The translations under genes and the position numbers were made by a program. DNA of 64,000 nt from Zancudomyces culisetae (taxonomy: Eukaryota; Kickxellomycota; Harpellomycetes; Harpellales; Legeriomycetaceae): the NCBI GenBank assembly GCA_001969505.1, contig LSSK01000010.1, positions 1 through 64,000 of the forward strand, read 5' to 3'. Each line of letters starts with the position of its first letter. Positions within the stretch are counted from its first letter, which is position 1. The notes beneath the pieces were generated by a model that saw only the letters and a list, made by a program, of their open reading frames with translations, was not told the origin of the DNA and ran no database searches. Below, in pieces: positions 43,268-54,598 of this stretch.

Positions 43268-44877
43268 ATGGTATCCTTTAAACTTTATTTGCACGAGGTG
43301 CGGAACGCGGTGAGGATTGCAAGGCAAAGTGCTGGTAAATTCGACAAAAAAACGGAATTTATTTTAGGAAATGAGGCAGCAGGTTAGTGGGTTTCGTATG
43401 TATATGCGTGTATGTATGTGTATGTTTCTTCTTTTGATGGATATTCAAGATAGACGTGATATAAAGAGAAATTTGTAATCCGATTAAAACCAATTCCAAT
43501 AATTTAAGCTGCGACGGGTAGTTTTAGTACTAACGAATGCAATATATTGACACCTTTTTTCACACCTTTTTTTATCTATCACATTCGATAATGTTAGACA
43601 TGGACTCTATAATCTCTTCAATTGCACTCGGGTTTTATTTATCATTATTTCCAAGTACGAAGCAGAACGAAAATCTAAAAAATAAGTTGATATTGCCGGT
43701 ATTCAATATAAATCAACAGGAAATAAAACTTAGAAAAGATTGCAAATACGTATTGGAAAGATTTTTGTCAAGTAGTGTCCCATCGAACCAGGTATGCAAT
43801 AGTGAAAATATCATACAAGGTTTAGACACTCAATACCCAGGTATATTCATTGACGAACTAAATTCTGCAGAAGGAAAGGTGGAGGCTGGTGTTTGTGATA
43901 ATCTGGACATATACTTGGTCGATCACAATCAATTAAGCGCAAAAAATGAAGGACTTAGGGGGTGCGTAAGGGGTGTGGTAGATCATCATTTAGATGAAAA
44001 GGCATTTTTAGAATCAAAAATAAGAGTAATAGAGAATGTTGGTTCTTGCACATCGGCAATAGTCCTTATGATTAAAGAAAGATTAGAAGAAATAGGATGT
44101 AACGGGAGCTGTGAAGTTTTGTCTTCAGAATTCTTAATGTCGCTTTTGGCCCCCATAATGTTGGATACTTCAAATTTAGCAAACAGTAAAGTCACACAAA
44201 TGGATATCGAAGCTACCAAATGGATTCAAAGTATTCTTTCGAGCTCTACTTTTAGTTTGGATACTGATTTCGAGAAAGGGATTGTTCGCGATAATTCTCA
44301 GATTATTTCAACAGTTGACAAGAGTAGAATTCCAAGCGAGATAGATGCGTTCTACTCCAAAATCAAAGAACTAAAAAAAGATGTCTCGGATTTTTCATCA
44401 ATCGATTTGATGAATAAAGACTACAAACAAATTGTGGCATATGATGAAAAAAATCATACTATTAATTTAGGTATTAGTAGTGTTCCTCTAAGGCTGAAGA
44501 AATGGATCAAGAAGCGCGGCCCTGTGGAGCTAAATGACGCAATTTCAGCCTTTTTAAAGCAGAAAAATCTCAATATTTATATCGTAATGACGATGGGAAA
44601 TGCTAAAGATGATGAAGGAATCAAGTCATTTGGGCGTGAGCTCACTGTTTACTTTGGCAACTCAGTAAGCCCTACGGACGAAACCAGCTTTACAAAAAGT
44701 CTTTTATCGAACCAGTACCTCGATCTCGTTGATTTTAAAAGCATAAAAAGTCAAGATAAAATGGATAGGACATACTATTTTCAACAACTCTACACAAATT
44801 CTAGTAGAAAACAGGTTTTCCCCATAGTAAACGACGTGGTTTCGAGGATTTCGTTCACTTTACTATCTTCCTTATGA
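43268..44877 (+). CDS. PPX1: Exopolyphosphatase, DHH family (PPX1-like)
   Basis: The enzyme removes terminal phosphates from inorganic polyphosphate. I join exon 1 (43268-43382) to exon 2 (43598-44877) over a 215-base intron with donor GTTAGT and acceptor ATGTTAG. The junction rebuilds FILGNEAA|DMDSIISSIALG, the first metal-binding motif of the family, at residues about 31-48. This gives 464 residues, close to the family length of about 400-450. Further motifs are LVDHNQL (about 148) and the signature VVDHHLDEKAF (about 164-174), with the third metal site in LLAPIMLDTSNL. The DHHA2-type C-terminal domain begins near NKDYKQIV and includes LGISSVPLRLKKWIKKRG. The unspliced frame also starts with an ATG at 43537 inside the intron but would lose GNEAA. 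Localisation is probably cytosolic; no clear presequence is seen. Confidence 0.92.
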
Positions 44878-46426
44878 ATCGTCTGATGCATCAAACTTGC
44901 CCCTTATTATTTTTAAGTAACTCGAAAACATCAGTACATTCAATAAACCAAATTGACTTAGCGCATTATAAACTTAATTCTTGCTCATTACTAGCTGTGT
45001 ATTTATAACTGTTCATGCAAAAACTGTAGTGTTCACTTTGTTTCTTAGGAGTTCTACAGAGTATGTATCATTCTAACACGCAACACGTATCTATGTCCAG
45101 CTGGTTAGGGACTATTTAGTTGCTGAGACTGATGCGCTACCCAGTAGCTTCATCTGGGTATTTTTCATTCTACACTTCACACTTCACACTACCCTCTCCC
45201 TTCTCCCATTTTTCTTCCCTTGGTGCAGTGCTGGGATCAGAAATTGCTAGTAATACACAATCCCCAAGAAATCATTTGGTGATACATTTTATAAAGTGCA
45301 ACAAAAGCGTGGTAATCTTAGTAACCGACCATTCCATGTTTTCATTGGCCTACACAAGTTTTTACATTGATTAAACTTCCATTTCATTCCCTTGAATAAA
45401 TTATCTGAAACACTATTTGCCACAATAGTTTTTGGGATGACAAATATAATTATCACCAAAAAAAAATTTTTAATATTATTATTACAGCCAAAAGCTAGTA
45501 ACTATATAAATCTGCTATTCCAAGAATATGCAATTTATCCTTTCTATCGAATTTGTTTTTTATATTAAACAAAAATATAAGCAGGAACAGAAAAGGGTGA
45601 TTCTCTGTAATAATATATCTTTAGCCTTTTTTTTTGCTCTTTAAAGGGATTGATGATTGAGAATCAAAAGGATTTTCAAGGTTAGCGATCTAGATTGGAA
45701 AAACGGCGGTAGGAATCGGAGATTCTTTGGCTTTATTTGTTTATTTTAATAGAATAGCTGTAAATTATATTTAAAGGACCAGGCTCGGCTGTATTGAACT
45801 TTGTAAAATACGCGATAACTATAATTCGTATATAGAAGCCTTTTTGCTTTGTTTTTTTTTCAAATATCGAGTAGTCTTTTTTGTCTTTCATTCGGAGACA
45901 TTTGAGTTTTTGAGTAAACCGGAAAAAAGAAAGGGTAATATTGATATCTTAGTGTTTTTTTATACCCAGGTATTATAAACAATACGCAAAAGACAGAAAG
46001 ACAGTCACATTCTAACCTTTTCCAAGGAATTCATATCCAACTTAAAAAAGCACACATACACAAAGCTTTGCTCTTGCTTACCTTTTCTAGCCATAATTTG
46101 ACAAGAAAAAGCGCCTAAAACTGTACGGTTTATCTGGGTTTGTGACTAATCAAGTAAATTGGGTACGTGGATTAAGCTTAAGTTTTGAATGTTATAAAGG
46201 TAGTTTGATCTATTGCTGTCAAATTTAAATCAAGATAAAAGATGTGAGCCTATTTCTTTTTTTTTATTCTAACGCAAAGAGTTTATGTGGTTTGTATGTT
46301 AATATAGCCTACAAAGAGAGAGTTGGTGACAAGTGCTGCCATATTGACATATTAAAGAACTATCTGCGAAACCGGTTATTTTTGTTGCAGTCGTAACGCA
46401 CAAGCGAGTGGTCATAGGAATTGAAA
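44878..46426. other. 1.5 kb spacer between PPX1 and TFIIB
   Basis: Both neighbours are on the plus strand. I found no gene. A small hairpin, ACCCAG-9-CTGGGT, lies at 45139-45159, followed by TTCACAC repeats near 45173-45190. A GTATTATAAAC-type TATA-like patch is near 45970, within the presumed TFIIB promoter. Confidence 0.5.
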
Positions 46427-47536
46427 ATGAGTTTGAATGCTGGAAACGCGACCTTGCATTCAGAAGGTGTGAGAGCGGAGCATAATGGGGCGGAGAGGAT
46501 GGCAGCGAATGGTGCTGGTGGCACAGCCGGCGCGGAGGGTGTTGTAAATGAGATGGATGGCTCTACAATCCACAAGATGACGGTTGCCGATCGACACTTG
46601 AATGTTGTTTTAACTTGTCCGGATTGCCGGTCAAGCGTACCAAATATAATAGAGGAATTTGCTAGTGGGGATTTAGTTTGCGGGGATTGCGGATTGGTGC
46701 TGGGAGATAGAATTATAGATACAAGATCAGAGTGGAGAACCTTTGCAAACGATGAGGGTGATGATCCAAGTCGTGTGGGTGCGGCTTCTAATCCTTTCTT
46801 GGATGGACCGCAATTGGATACAATAATTGCACGAATAGGGGATGGGGGATCGGGGCTTGCTCGAGATCTAAACAAGATACACGGTAAGAATACTGCGCAA
46901 AAGTACGAAAAGACCTTGGTTCTTGCATACAAAGAAATATCAGCGATATGTGAGATGGTTGATCTGCCAAAAATAATACTGGATGTTGCCAAACAAATCT
47001 ACAAGATTGTTGCAGATAAAAAAGTGTTTAAAGGGAAAAATATAGAGACAATAGCTACAGCGTGTGTATTTGTGGCTTGTCGCCAAGAAAAAGTGCCACG
47101 AACATTTAAGGAAGTGGTGGCTATGACACGCGTTCCAAAAAAGGATATTGGGAGAGTGGTTAAAAAGATACAGAAAATGATAGAGACAAAGGTTGAAAGT
47201 ATGACAAGTACAGACTTGCTTTCTAGATTCTGTTCCAACATGAAGTTGGGAATGGATGTGCAAAGACTTGCTGGGGTCATTAGTGAGAAGTCAAAGGATA
47301 TTAGCACGCTTGCTGGAAAATCACCACTTAGTATAGCGGCAGCCTGTATATATTTTGTATCTCATATTTTAGGAGATCCTAGAGATTATAGAGAAATCAA
47401 TAAGATAAGTGGAGTTAGTGAGGTGACTATAAGAAACACATATAAGAGTTTATTAAGCGAAGTTAGTACAATAATAACCGAAGATGTCATCAAATCTCAT
47501 CCAAAAATCAACGTTTCGAATTTACCGACTGCCTAA
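46427..47536 (+). CDS. SUA7: Transcription initiation factor IIB
   Basis: TFIIB bridges TBP and RNA polymerase II at promoters and helps set the start site. I use the ATG at 46427, giving 369 residues; the frame is open two codons upstream only from a TTG. An Ala/Gly-rich N-terminal tail of about 60 residues precedes the zinc ribbon: LTCPDCRSSVPN and GDLVCGDCGLVLGDRIID place Cys64, Cys67, Cys85 and Cys88. The B-reader follows as TRSEWRTFANDEGDDPSRVG. Two cyclin folds follow: the first includes VFVACRQEKVPRTFKEVV, the second IAAACIYFVSHILGDPRDYR and VSEVTIRNTYKSL. The usual TFIIB ribbon starts within the first 20 or so residues, so the long N-terminal tail is a slight oddity. No intron is seen. 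Confidence 0.96.
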   Translation: MSLNAGNATLHSEGVRAEHNGAERMAANGAGGTAGAEGVVNEMDGSTIHKMTVADRHLNVVLTCPDCRSSVPNIIEEFASGDLVCGDCGLVLGDRIIDTRSEWRTFANDEGDDPSRVGAASNPFLDGPQLDTIIARIGDGGSGLARDLNKIHGKNTAQKYEKTLVLAYKEISAICEMVDLPKIILDVAKQIYKIVADKKVFKGKNIETIATACVFVACRQEKVPRTFKEVVAMTRVPKKDIGRVVKKIQKMIETKVESMTSTDLLSRFCSNMKLGMDVQRLAGVISEKSKDISTLAGKSPLSIAAACIYFVSHILGDPRDYREINKISGVSEVTIRNTYKSLLSEVSTIITEDVIKSHPKINVSNLPTA

Positions 47537-47854
47537 GTACGATATGTAAGCCGTAGGTGTATAGCTCTTGTATGGGCACCATGAACAGAAAATTCTTAAA
47601 AATTAATAGCACATTTATTTTTTTTTTACTTTTTTTTTCTTTAGTATGAGAATACCAGATGGGATTGGGGACATAAAAAGCAATAATGGAATTTAGACTC
47701 GAGAGGTGTTTTATTTTCTTTTAGATTTAAATAAACTCTTTGCTTTCTAAAAAAAAAAGGAAAAAAGGACTGCAGGTAGGAAAGAAGAGTCTGTTTTCAA
47801 TTTATGTGATATATATTTAATAAATTCATCTAACAAAAAAAAAAGAGTCTGTTT
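47537..47854. other. Spacer between convergent TFIIB and MDL1-like genes
   Basis: A 318-base tail-to-tail spacer with T and A homopolymer runs. The phrase AAAAAAGAGTCTGTTTTCAAT occurs twice, near 47786 and 47844 (in part), the second copy running into the last codons of the MDL1-like gene. Confidence 0.5.
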
Positions 47855-50593
47855 TCAATGGTGTGATGACATCAGAGTTTTGAAAAATCCATTTTCAATT
47901 TGCATCAGGTCATCATATGAGCCGATCTCGACAATACCACCATCTTCGCCCAATACAAATATCAAATCGCTCTTTTGTAAAGTAGTTGCACGGTGCGCAA
48001 TGGTAATTATGGTCTTGTTTGCATCCGCAGAATCGTGAGAAGTGATCAAACTATCGAGAGCCTTTTGTACAGACTTTTCACTTTGGGAGTCCAAGGCACT
48101 GGTGGCTTCATCTAGAATTAAAACGGAGGGTTTTGCAAGCAGGGCGCGGGCAATCGCGATGCGTTGTTTCTGGCCACCAGATAGGGAAACACCTCTTTCA
48201 CCAACAAATGTGTCTAAGCCCTTTGGGAATTTGGAAACGAAAGAGGCGGCGTTCGCTTGAGCAAGGGCATGTTCAAGATCTTGTTCTGTGGCATTTGGGC
48301 TTGAGTATAGCAAGTTGTTTCTGATTGTTGTGGCAAACAGTACGGGTTCTTGTGGTACAATGGCTACCTGGCTACGCCAGTTGTTTAGGTTAAGCTGTTT
48401 CAGGTCGATACCGTCGATCAGAATCTGTCCATTTCCATTTTCTAGATCATACATTCTCAGTAATAACGAAATGATTGTGCTCTTTCCTCGGCCTGATGGA
48501 CCTGCTATCGCCACACGAGATCCTGGCTTTATATCAATATTCAGATTGTCGAACACCAGCGAATCAGGTCTTGATGGGTACGAAAATTTGACATTCTTGA
48601 ACTCAATGTGTCCTTTACACTCACCCAAACCATTAGGGGTATCGGTTCCAAACTTTAATCCTTTATCGGTGTTAAAATCTATTTTAGGGTTTCGCTCAAG
48701 TACATAGAATAATCTTGAACTGGCTCCAATACCTTTCATTGTTTCCGAAAAAAATGAACTCAATCCAGCAAGAGAACTCCCGACAAACGCTGTGTACAAT
48801 AAAAACGAGGATAGATCACCAATACTGATTTCGTTGTTTAATACCATCTTGCCTCCCACCCCAAGGAACATCAAGATACACATGTTTCCAGTAAATCCAT
48901 TACCTCCATAAAATAGACCTGAGGCAAAGGCTTCCTTTTTTCCCAGTTGATAAACGTAATCCACGGCCTTTTTAAAACTAACTGCTTCCTCAGCTTCCCG
49001 CCCGAACGCTTGTACAACTCTGATGTTGCTTAGTCTTTCTTCAGCCTCTTTTGTTATGCCACCCATCGCCTCTTGAGTCTTTTGGGTTAGTCGTTTAATA
49101 AACCGTCCATAAATCACTGCATAACCCGCAACCGGTATTACTGCAAGCATCATAACCATGGTTAATTTTGGACTCATGTACAGCATCATTGAAAGTCCAG
49201 CAGTTACTGAAACTACGCTGCGTAGTCCGTCTGAAAGGTTTTGACTGATACTTTTACTGACTATTGTGGTATCTACTGTCAATCTGCTAACCAAGTCACC
49301 AGTTCGGTTAATTTCAAAAAATGTCATATCCTGTTTCAAGATGGACTGGTATAGCTTTGATCTCAGTCGTGCAATCAACTTTTCTCCTGCCAGTCTTATC
49401 AAGTATACTCTTCCAAAATTAGCTGCTGCCCCTACTGTGAATATTGAAGCTAAAACCCCAAACATCTCGTTCAGAGTAAGCCCAAAGGGGATGGTTATCT
49501 CTGGTTTTGTCACCACATCTATTACCTTACCCATGAAAAACGGCATTGACTATTATAGTTATTATTATATCATTAATAAAAGGATGCTTTTTTCCTATTA
49601 GGCTAAACATCTTTTAAAAACATGAAACCACTTTTGATCTAAATTGACGTATCAAGTGTTCACAAAACCCTGAAAAAATGTGTCGGGTCTTAAACCACTA
49701 TAGAATAAAAAATAATGTCTTACCATTGTTACTGAAGAAGAAACAAATAGTAGTCCAACCGCACCAAAAAGCAGCCTATATTCCTTTTTAGCAAGCTTTA
49801 ACAATCGTTTCCAGGCTGTCGAGCTCTTTAATCCTTTCATCAATTCTTTTTCTTCATCAGAAGAATATCCAGGTTTTGGTTCTGCTTTTTTTGATGTCGA
49901 TGTAGTTCCAGCCTCTGTTGTAGGCGGTGTAGTCGTAACTCCTGCAGCTCCTGCATCTTTATTTGTACTATTGGGCATACCTTCGCTATCCTGTGAGGCC
50001 ATTGTTGCCATGGTATCTTCACTGCTTTTTCTGGATTTGCCATTCTTAGCGTCCACACTATCTGGATCTGCAACATTATTTGTGGCCACACTAGAATACC
50101 CTCTTCTCTGTGCTCCCAGCTTTGCTGATTCTAACTGATTATATTCATTTCTGAATACTTTAAACCCCGAGATCAGCGGTGCTAGTTCATCTTCACCTTT
50201 ATCTTCTCCTACAATCCTTTGCACCTGTTCATCCCTAATGTTGATTATCGTGCTAGAATTCAATTCTATTTTTCTTCTTGATCCAGTTTGGTAATTCGCC
50301 CCTCCAGCGCCACCTAAATTCTGGTTATTTTTTTTACTTTTTGTGAACCATGAAATCATTTTTGACCTCTGCTTTACTTCACTATTCTTATTGTTAAGTA
50401 TTCCCACCTCGTTGCTTATGTCAAATATATCGTTTTCGCCACGTTTAAATCGAACTTTAGATTTTTCCAAAAGTGTGGAGGTTATGTTTATTACCCCAGG
50501 TTCGCAAACAGATTTATATGCAATAATTGCCTTTACGATAGATACTCCTTCGCTCTGCCTTAGAATATGTCTCTTTGCAATATTTGTTATCAT
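47855..50593 (-). CDS. MDL1: Mitochondrial half-size ABC transporter (MDL1/ABCB10-like)
   Basis: Yeast Mdl1 exports peptides from the matrix across the inner mitochondrial membrane. Exon 1 (50593-49724) and exon 2 (49549-47855) join in phase 0 over a 174-base GTAAGA..AATAG intron, rebuilding SSSVTM|SMPFFMGKVIDVV as in Mdl1. The product is 854 residues, one TMD plus one NBD. The start MITNIAKRHILRQSEG is basic and lacks acidic residues until Glu15, like a mitochondrial presequence, and a long Ser/Thr-rich disordered stretch (about 80-245) follows. The TMD spans about 265-570. NBD motifs are Walker A GPSGRGKST (about 636), the signature LSGGQKQRIAIARALL, Walker B VLILDEATSALD and the H-loop IAHR, all intact. 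The long pre-TMD linker is unusual for the family. A short in-frame ATG at 49546 exists but begins inside the membrane domain and is not the start. Confidence 0.92.
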
Positions 50594-51360
50594 ATGGGCC
50601 TATCTGAATCGATACTCTACTACAAAAATGAGTACAACCTAATACTAAAAAACAAAAGTGGTAAAATCCCTAAAAGCTAGTTCCCTTAGAAAGAAGGGGT
50701 GGTTCTATGTCTTTCACCTTCACAATATCTTGGTTAGTTTGGTTTTTTTCGACAAGAGAACCTCTTCCCTTTACTATGTATGGTAAATAGATTTGTTAAA
50801 ATAATCTGGAAAATACGATTTATTCATTTACGCACATAACATAAATGTCATTTCCCGCTTTTTGGTGATTGCCGAGAAATTTATCCCAAATATTGCTGAT
50901 ACTTTTTCTTATTTATTGATTTGTATTTTTTTTTTAGGAATGTGGGGGGATAGGAAAGGAGGGGGCGTTATTATCAAGAAGTAATGTTCATTTATTGGTT
51001 GATTGAATGCTTTATTTGCGAAATCTAAAATATCACCCCATAGATTCTTCAAACGAATCATTTGTTGTCTATGTTGTCTATGTCGCCTTTGTGGACTATG
51101 TTGTGTTGATGCTGGATATGATGTACTAGATACTCTGCATCAAGGAATTAAGGATACAATATAAACACAACAACGTAGCCTAATTGATAATACTGAGGAC
51201 CAGGCTGCACTATGTTTATATCTGTGACTTGGTTGATGATTCTTGGTTTAGCACGATTCTGTAACTATAGTAATACGTCGTAACCTTTCCTCAGCTCTTC
51301 TAGTGAACAAGATATCGGTATCTATTTGTTTCTGTGCTGTTTATTTTTTTATAATTGAGT

Positions 51361-51378
51361 GGGGGGAGGGGGGAGGGG
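51361..51378 (+). repeat. G-rich run (GGGGGGAGGGGGGAGGGG)
   Basis: Two G6 tracts and a G4 tract separated by single A bases in AT-rich DNA. The long runs could supply four triplets for a quadruplex. It is about 770 bases upstream of the MDL1-like start codon on the opposite strand. Confidence 0.75.
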
Positions 51379-52263
51379 TTGAGCAGAGTGAGTTGAATTC
51401 ATAGCTTGCAAAGTGGGATCAAAACAGATACTAAAAATGTTTATTTTGATACAGCAGTGTCTTCAACCTATTTCACTATCGAAATCAAAAAGATACGCGT
51501 AAGGACAAGCTTTAATACACAAAGTTAATGTGCTGGTCTAAAACCAGGTTTACATACAGGCTGTGATATCCAATGTTTGCAGATCGAGTTAGTCTACACC
51601 AAGATTGTGTTGATACCCTAAAATGTGTATGGTATTCTTACCCGCAAATGATATTCCATTATTTTTATAAAACCGAAGCGTCTTTCCCCATAATTATATG
51701 ATAATTGAATCCATTTTGGAGGATTTTGGTTGATTTAAAAACTAATCCATCAATCACTTGCCTTTTTTTTTTCCCTTTTTAACAAAAACAAAAACTTTTC
51801 GCTAACGGATCAGAAAGTAGCTGCAGAAATGGAAAAGGGTGAATGTTGGGCCTTTGATAGGCAGACATGCAACTTTTTTCTTTCTGTAGTTAGCAAACTC
51901 ACTCTTGTTTATTTGTCTCATCTGCATAACATGGGGATGTAGATTGGTGAACATGGGGATACGGTTTTTAAATTGACGGTTTTGTTAGAAAAAAGTTTTA
52001 GAGTAAACTAAGAATGAGGTTTAGCAAATTAGCTAATTCGTCTTTCTAGGCTGTGCAGGAAAATGTCATTTAACCCAATGTGGTTTGTTGCTCCTACAGT
52101 TCAGTTAGGAGATTTGCATTTGACTGCTGCACCACAACAACATTTATTTTCAAGATAACACATATCATTGTCTACATAAGCCTGGTTTCGTGAGGTCCTT
52201 AGGATGTTCGAAACCATTTGTACATCGAAGCAACCTTCGCATCTTCCGACGTCCTTAATTTAG

Positions 52264-52338
52264 GGGTGATTAGTGTTTGTACAACATGTATCAAACACTT
52301 AATTACCCTGTCCAACACTTGAACGTGTGACTAAGTGT
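52264..52338. repeat. Two adjacent stem-loops
   Basis: The first hairpin pairs GGGTGATTAGTGTTTG with CAAACACTTAATTACCC around a 12-base loop (52264-52308), with one mismatch or wobble and one bulge. The second pairs ACACTT with AAGTGT (52315-52338). They are the most extensive dyad symmetry I noticed outside genes. They could be a structured RNA, a terminator-like element or the remnant ends of a small mobile element. Confidence 0.5.
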
Positions 52339-52604
52339 CAAGTTAAATGACTACTTTAAATCAGGAAATTGTGAGGTGTGAGCGGAAATGCTTAATTTTA
52401 GCCAAAACAAAAGCATATGTATAATTACCAATAAAAACTACACAACCCCATCTTTTTCCTGGAAAGTTCTGATTAAAATATTCAAACAAGAACCATAAAC
52501 TACAAGCATTTTGCTAAAAGCGACTTTTTATATAAAAAAAACAGTTTGATATTGTTGTCCAAAGTAAAATTAAAAATATATACAAATGCATACTCAATCC
52601 AAAT

Positions 52605-52686
52605 ATGAATGAAAAATCGAGTATCGAGGGTGAAAAAAAGGACAAAGACTCAAGAAATGCCAGGGGATACTTGAGGAGAAAAAAAG
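52605..52686 (+). other. Possible alternative first exon of UPF3
   Basis: An ATG at 52605 opens 27 charged codons (MNEKSSIEGEKKDKDSRNAR onward) and ends in G|GTATGA, leaving phase 1. This is the same phase as the main first exon at 52815-52935, so either could splice to the acceptor before 53010. Its Lys/Glu/Ser-rich composition also resembles that exon. It may be an alternative promoter product, an ancient exon duplication, or chance. Confidence 0.3.
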
Positions 52687-52814
52687 GTATGAAATATATA
52701 AACACAGGTGAAAAGAAAATTACAGGCTGTATAAATCTAATTATGCTTGATTGAGCAGCAAGATTACTGTTTTTCTGTATGGTAAAAACAGGAATTAAAA
52801 TCTAAACACCACAC

Positions 52815-54598
52815 ATGGAATCAATAGGTAAAGACGAAAGGAGTGGAAAACAAAAAGAAAAGGCAGTTCAGAAACCTGGAGACGGGAATGAGAGAGTGAA
52901 AGAAAAAATAAAAGATGAATCCAAGAGCACAAGAGGTAATGTTTTGATTGCTAGTTCTCTTTTTTTTAGAATAATAGAATATTAAAACGACTGGAACTTC
53001 AACAAATAGCGAAAGGCGATGTTAATGGGCCGGGAAAAGCGCAGAAACCCAGGAAACCTGGAAGTAGTGTCAAGAGCGAAAAGAAAACAAGCCAAAAACC
53101 ATACAGCTCAAAGGGACATGGCGATTCTGAACAAAAAAGCAGGCTCATCGAGGCAGAAAACGAAGGAAAGGTAAAAGGCAACAAATCTAAAAAGGAAAAG
53201 TCAAATGTTAAAGATTCAGAAAAGAAACCAAAGGGAGGGAGGGTGCGGGCGGGAAAATCGAAAATCAAATCCGCAAAAAGGATTAAAAGCAAGTTTAAGG
53301 TTATTATAAGGAGATTGCCACCCGATCTTCCTGAACACATTTTCTGGAAATCAGTAGAGAATGCATTGTTGTGGTACAACAAGAGTGATGAAGGGACTGT
53401 TTATGAGGTCAAAATGCGGGTTTCGGCACTTCAAAAAGAGGGAGCAGTTGATGGAAATGCCACAGGAAACATAGCGGAACAAAAAAATGAGAACGAGTCT
53501 GTTCTTGACACGGAACTAGTCGCAGGTGCAGATGTGGATAAAAAAACGGGTACAAATCTGGATGCGGATGAACACAATGAGCAGGATATTAAACTAAATA
53601 AAACGAGTTATATCAGCGAGACTCAGGTAATCTCTACCCAAATGTACACGAGCAGAAATTTGGCAAAACTCGATCAAAAACCATACTATCGTGAGTATAT
53701 TCAAGGAAAAATCCAAAAAAGGTAACAACATGTGAAACGCTTTTATACATAAGGTGTATGACTACTTATTAATTAGTCATGAAAATATTAAGGTGTAAAA
53801 ATGTACTAAAATAGTCAAGCAAAAACTGCGTTACCGTCTAGGGCGTATATAAAATTCAAAAATACTGAAGAAGTAGAGCATTTCAAAAAAATATACGATG
53901 GGCATGTTTTTATATCAAAGACAAACTCAACTTTTAGGGCACAAGTGGAGTACGCTCCCTATCAGAAAGGCCTATATTCGGGTAAGAAATACAAGGACAC
54001 TCTCACCAATACAATACATTCCGATCCCGGGTTTTTATCGTTTATATCGAATATTATGAATCCTCAAAGTACAGCGATGGCAGCTAAATCCGGGACGGAA
54101 GAGGCTGTGACTCACCTATCCAAGGCATTGGTAAGTGCTGAGTATGGACCTGTGACAAATGATGCAGAGACGCCCACTTCTACGGCATTGTTGGATTACA
54201 TTCGTAAATCGAAGCAAAAAACCAAGGGTCACAGTTCGCGGTTAAAAAATCCTAAAAAGGGCAAAAATATACATCACGGAAAACAAAAGTCAGCTGTAGA
54301 TTCAAAAGATAGGAATAAAGACTTAACCACCAAAGAAAGCACTACCAAAACAACTGATATGCATAAAGACAAAAGAAATGCCGTTTCTGCTGCATCGCAA
54401 GGAGAAAAGTCGACTGAGAGACTCCACACAAAGGAGAGGAACATACCACATACTGAGAAAAACAAACAAGCTTCTTCCGGAGGAAAAGGACACCACCATC
54501 GACGCTTAACCGAAGCACAGAAAGCGTTCAAAGCAAGTAAAGTAAGGATAAGATATGCGGCTAGATATAATGATAGGTATATTCCGTGTGATGATTGA
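52815..54598 (+). CDS. UPF3: Nonsense-mediated mRNA decay factor UPF3
   Basis: Upf3 links Upf2 to mRNPs in nonsense-mediated decay and shuttles between nucleus and cytoplasm. Exons are 52815-52935, 53010-53721 and 53815-54598, joined in phases 1 and 2, giving 538 residues. Residues 1-135 are a Lys-rich disordered head. The Smg4/UPF3 domain starts at about 136 (FKVIIRRLPPDLPEHIFWKS), with the RNP-like RRLPP at 141-145. It resumes with YYREYIQGKIQK (about 266), SRAYIKFKNTEEVEHFKK, YDGHVFISK and QVEYAPYQKG. Between the two halves is an acidic insertion of about 100 residues (about 163-262) that other Upf3 proteins lack. The tail is basic and rich in Lys, His and Ser, ending near KVRIRYAARYNDRYIPCDD. 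Total coding length is a multiple of three and both introns are short with canonical ends. Confidence 0.87.

Larger units (their letters stand above)
50594..52814. other. 2.2 kb intergenic region between divergent MDL1 and UPF3
   Basis: It holds both promoters. Within it are a G-rich run at 51361-51378, two consecutive hairpins at 52264-52338, and a possible alternative UPF3 first exon at 52605-52686. Nothing else coding was recognised. Confidence 0.5.

Noticed and set aside
43537-43597. Upstream ATG in the PPX1 exon 2 frame
   Set aside because: It would encode a hydrophobic leader with no family similarity. Splicing from 43382 instead restores the conserved GNEAAD motif.
45120-45374. An 84-codon frame and a tRNA-like fold
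   Set aside because: The frame opens with TTG. The nearby ACCCAG/CTGGGT hairpin lacks a D-arm, anticodon arm and GTTCGA-type T-arm in proper spacing, so it is not called a tRNA.
46360-46992. A 210-codon minus-strand open frame
   Set aside because: It is antisense to TFIIB, which is certain from its zinc ribbon and cyclin folds. The frame has no recognisable domain.
52936-53009. Earlier acceptor (AG before 52970) for the first UPF3 intron
   Set aside because: With the phase-1 donor this acceptor hits an immediate TAA. The acceptor before 53010 keeps the frame.
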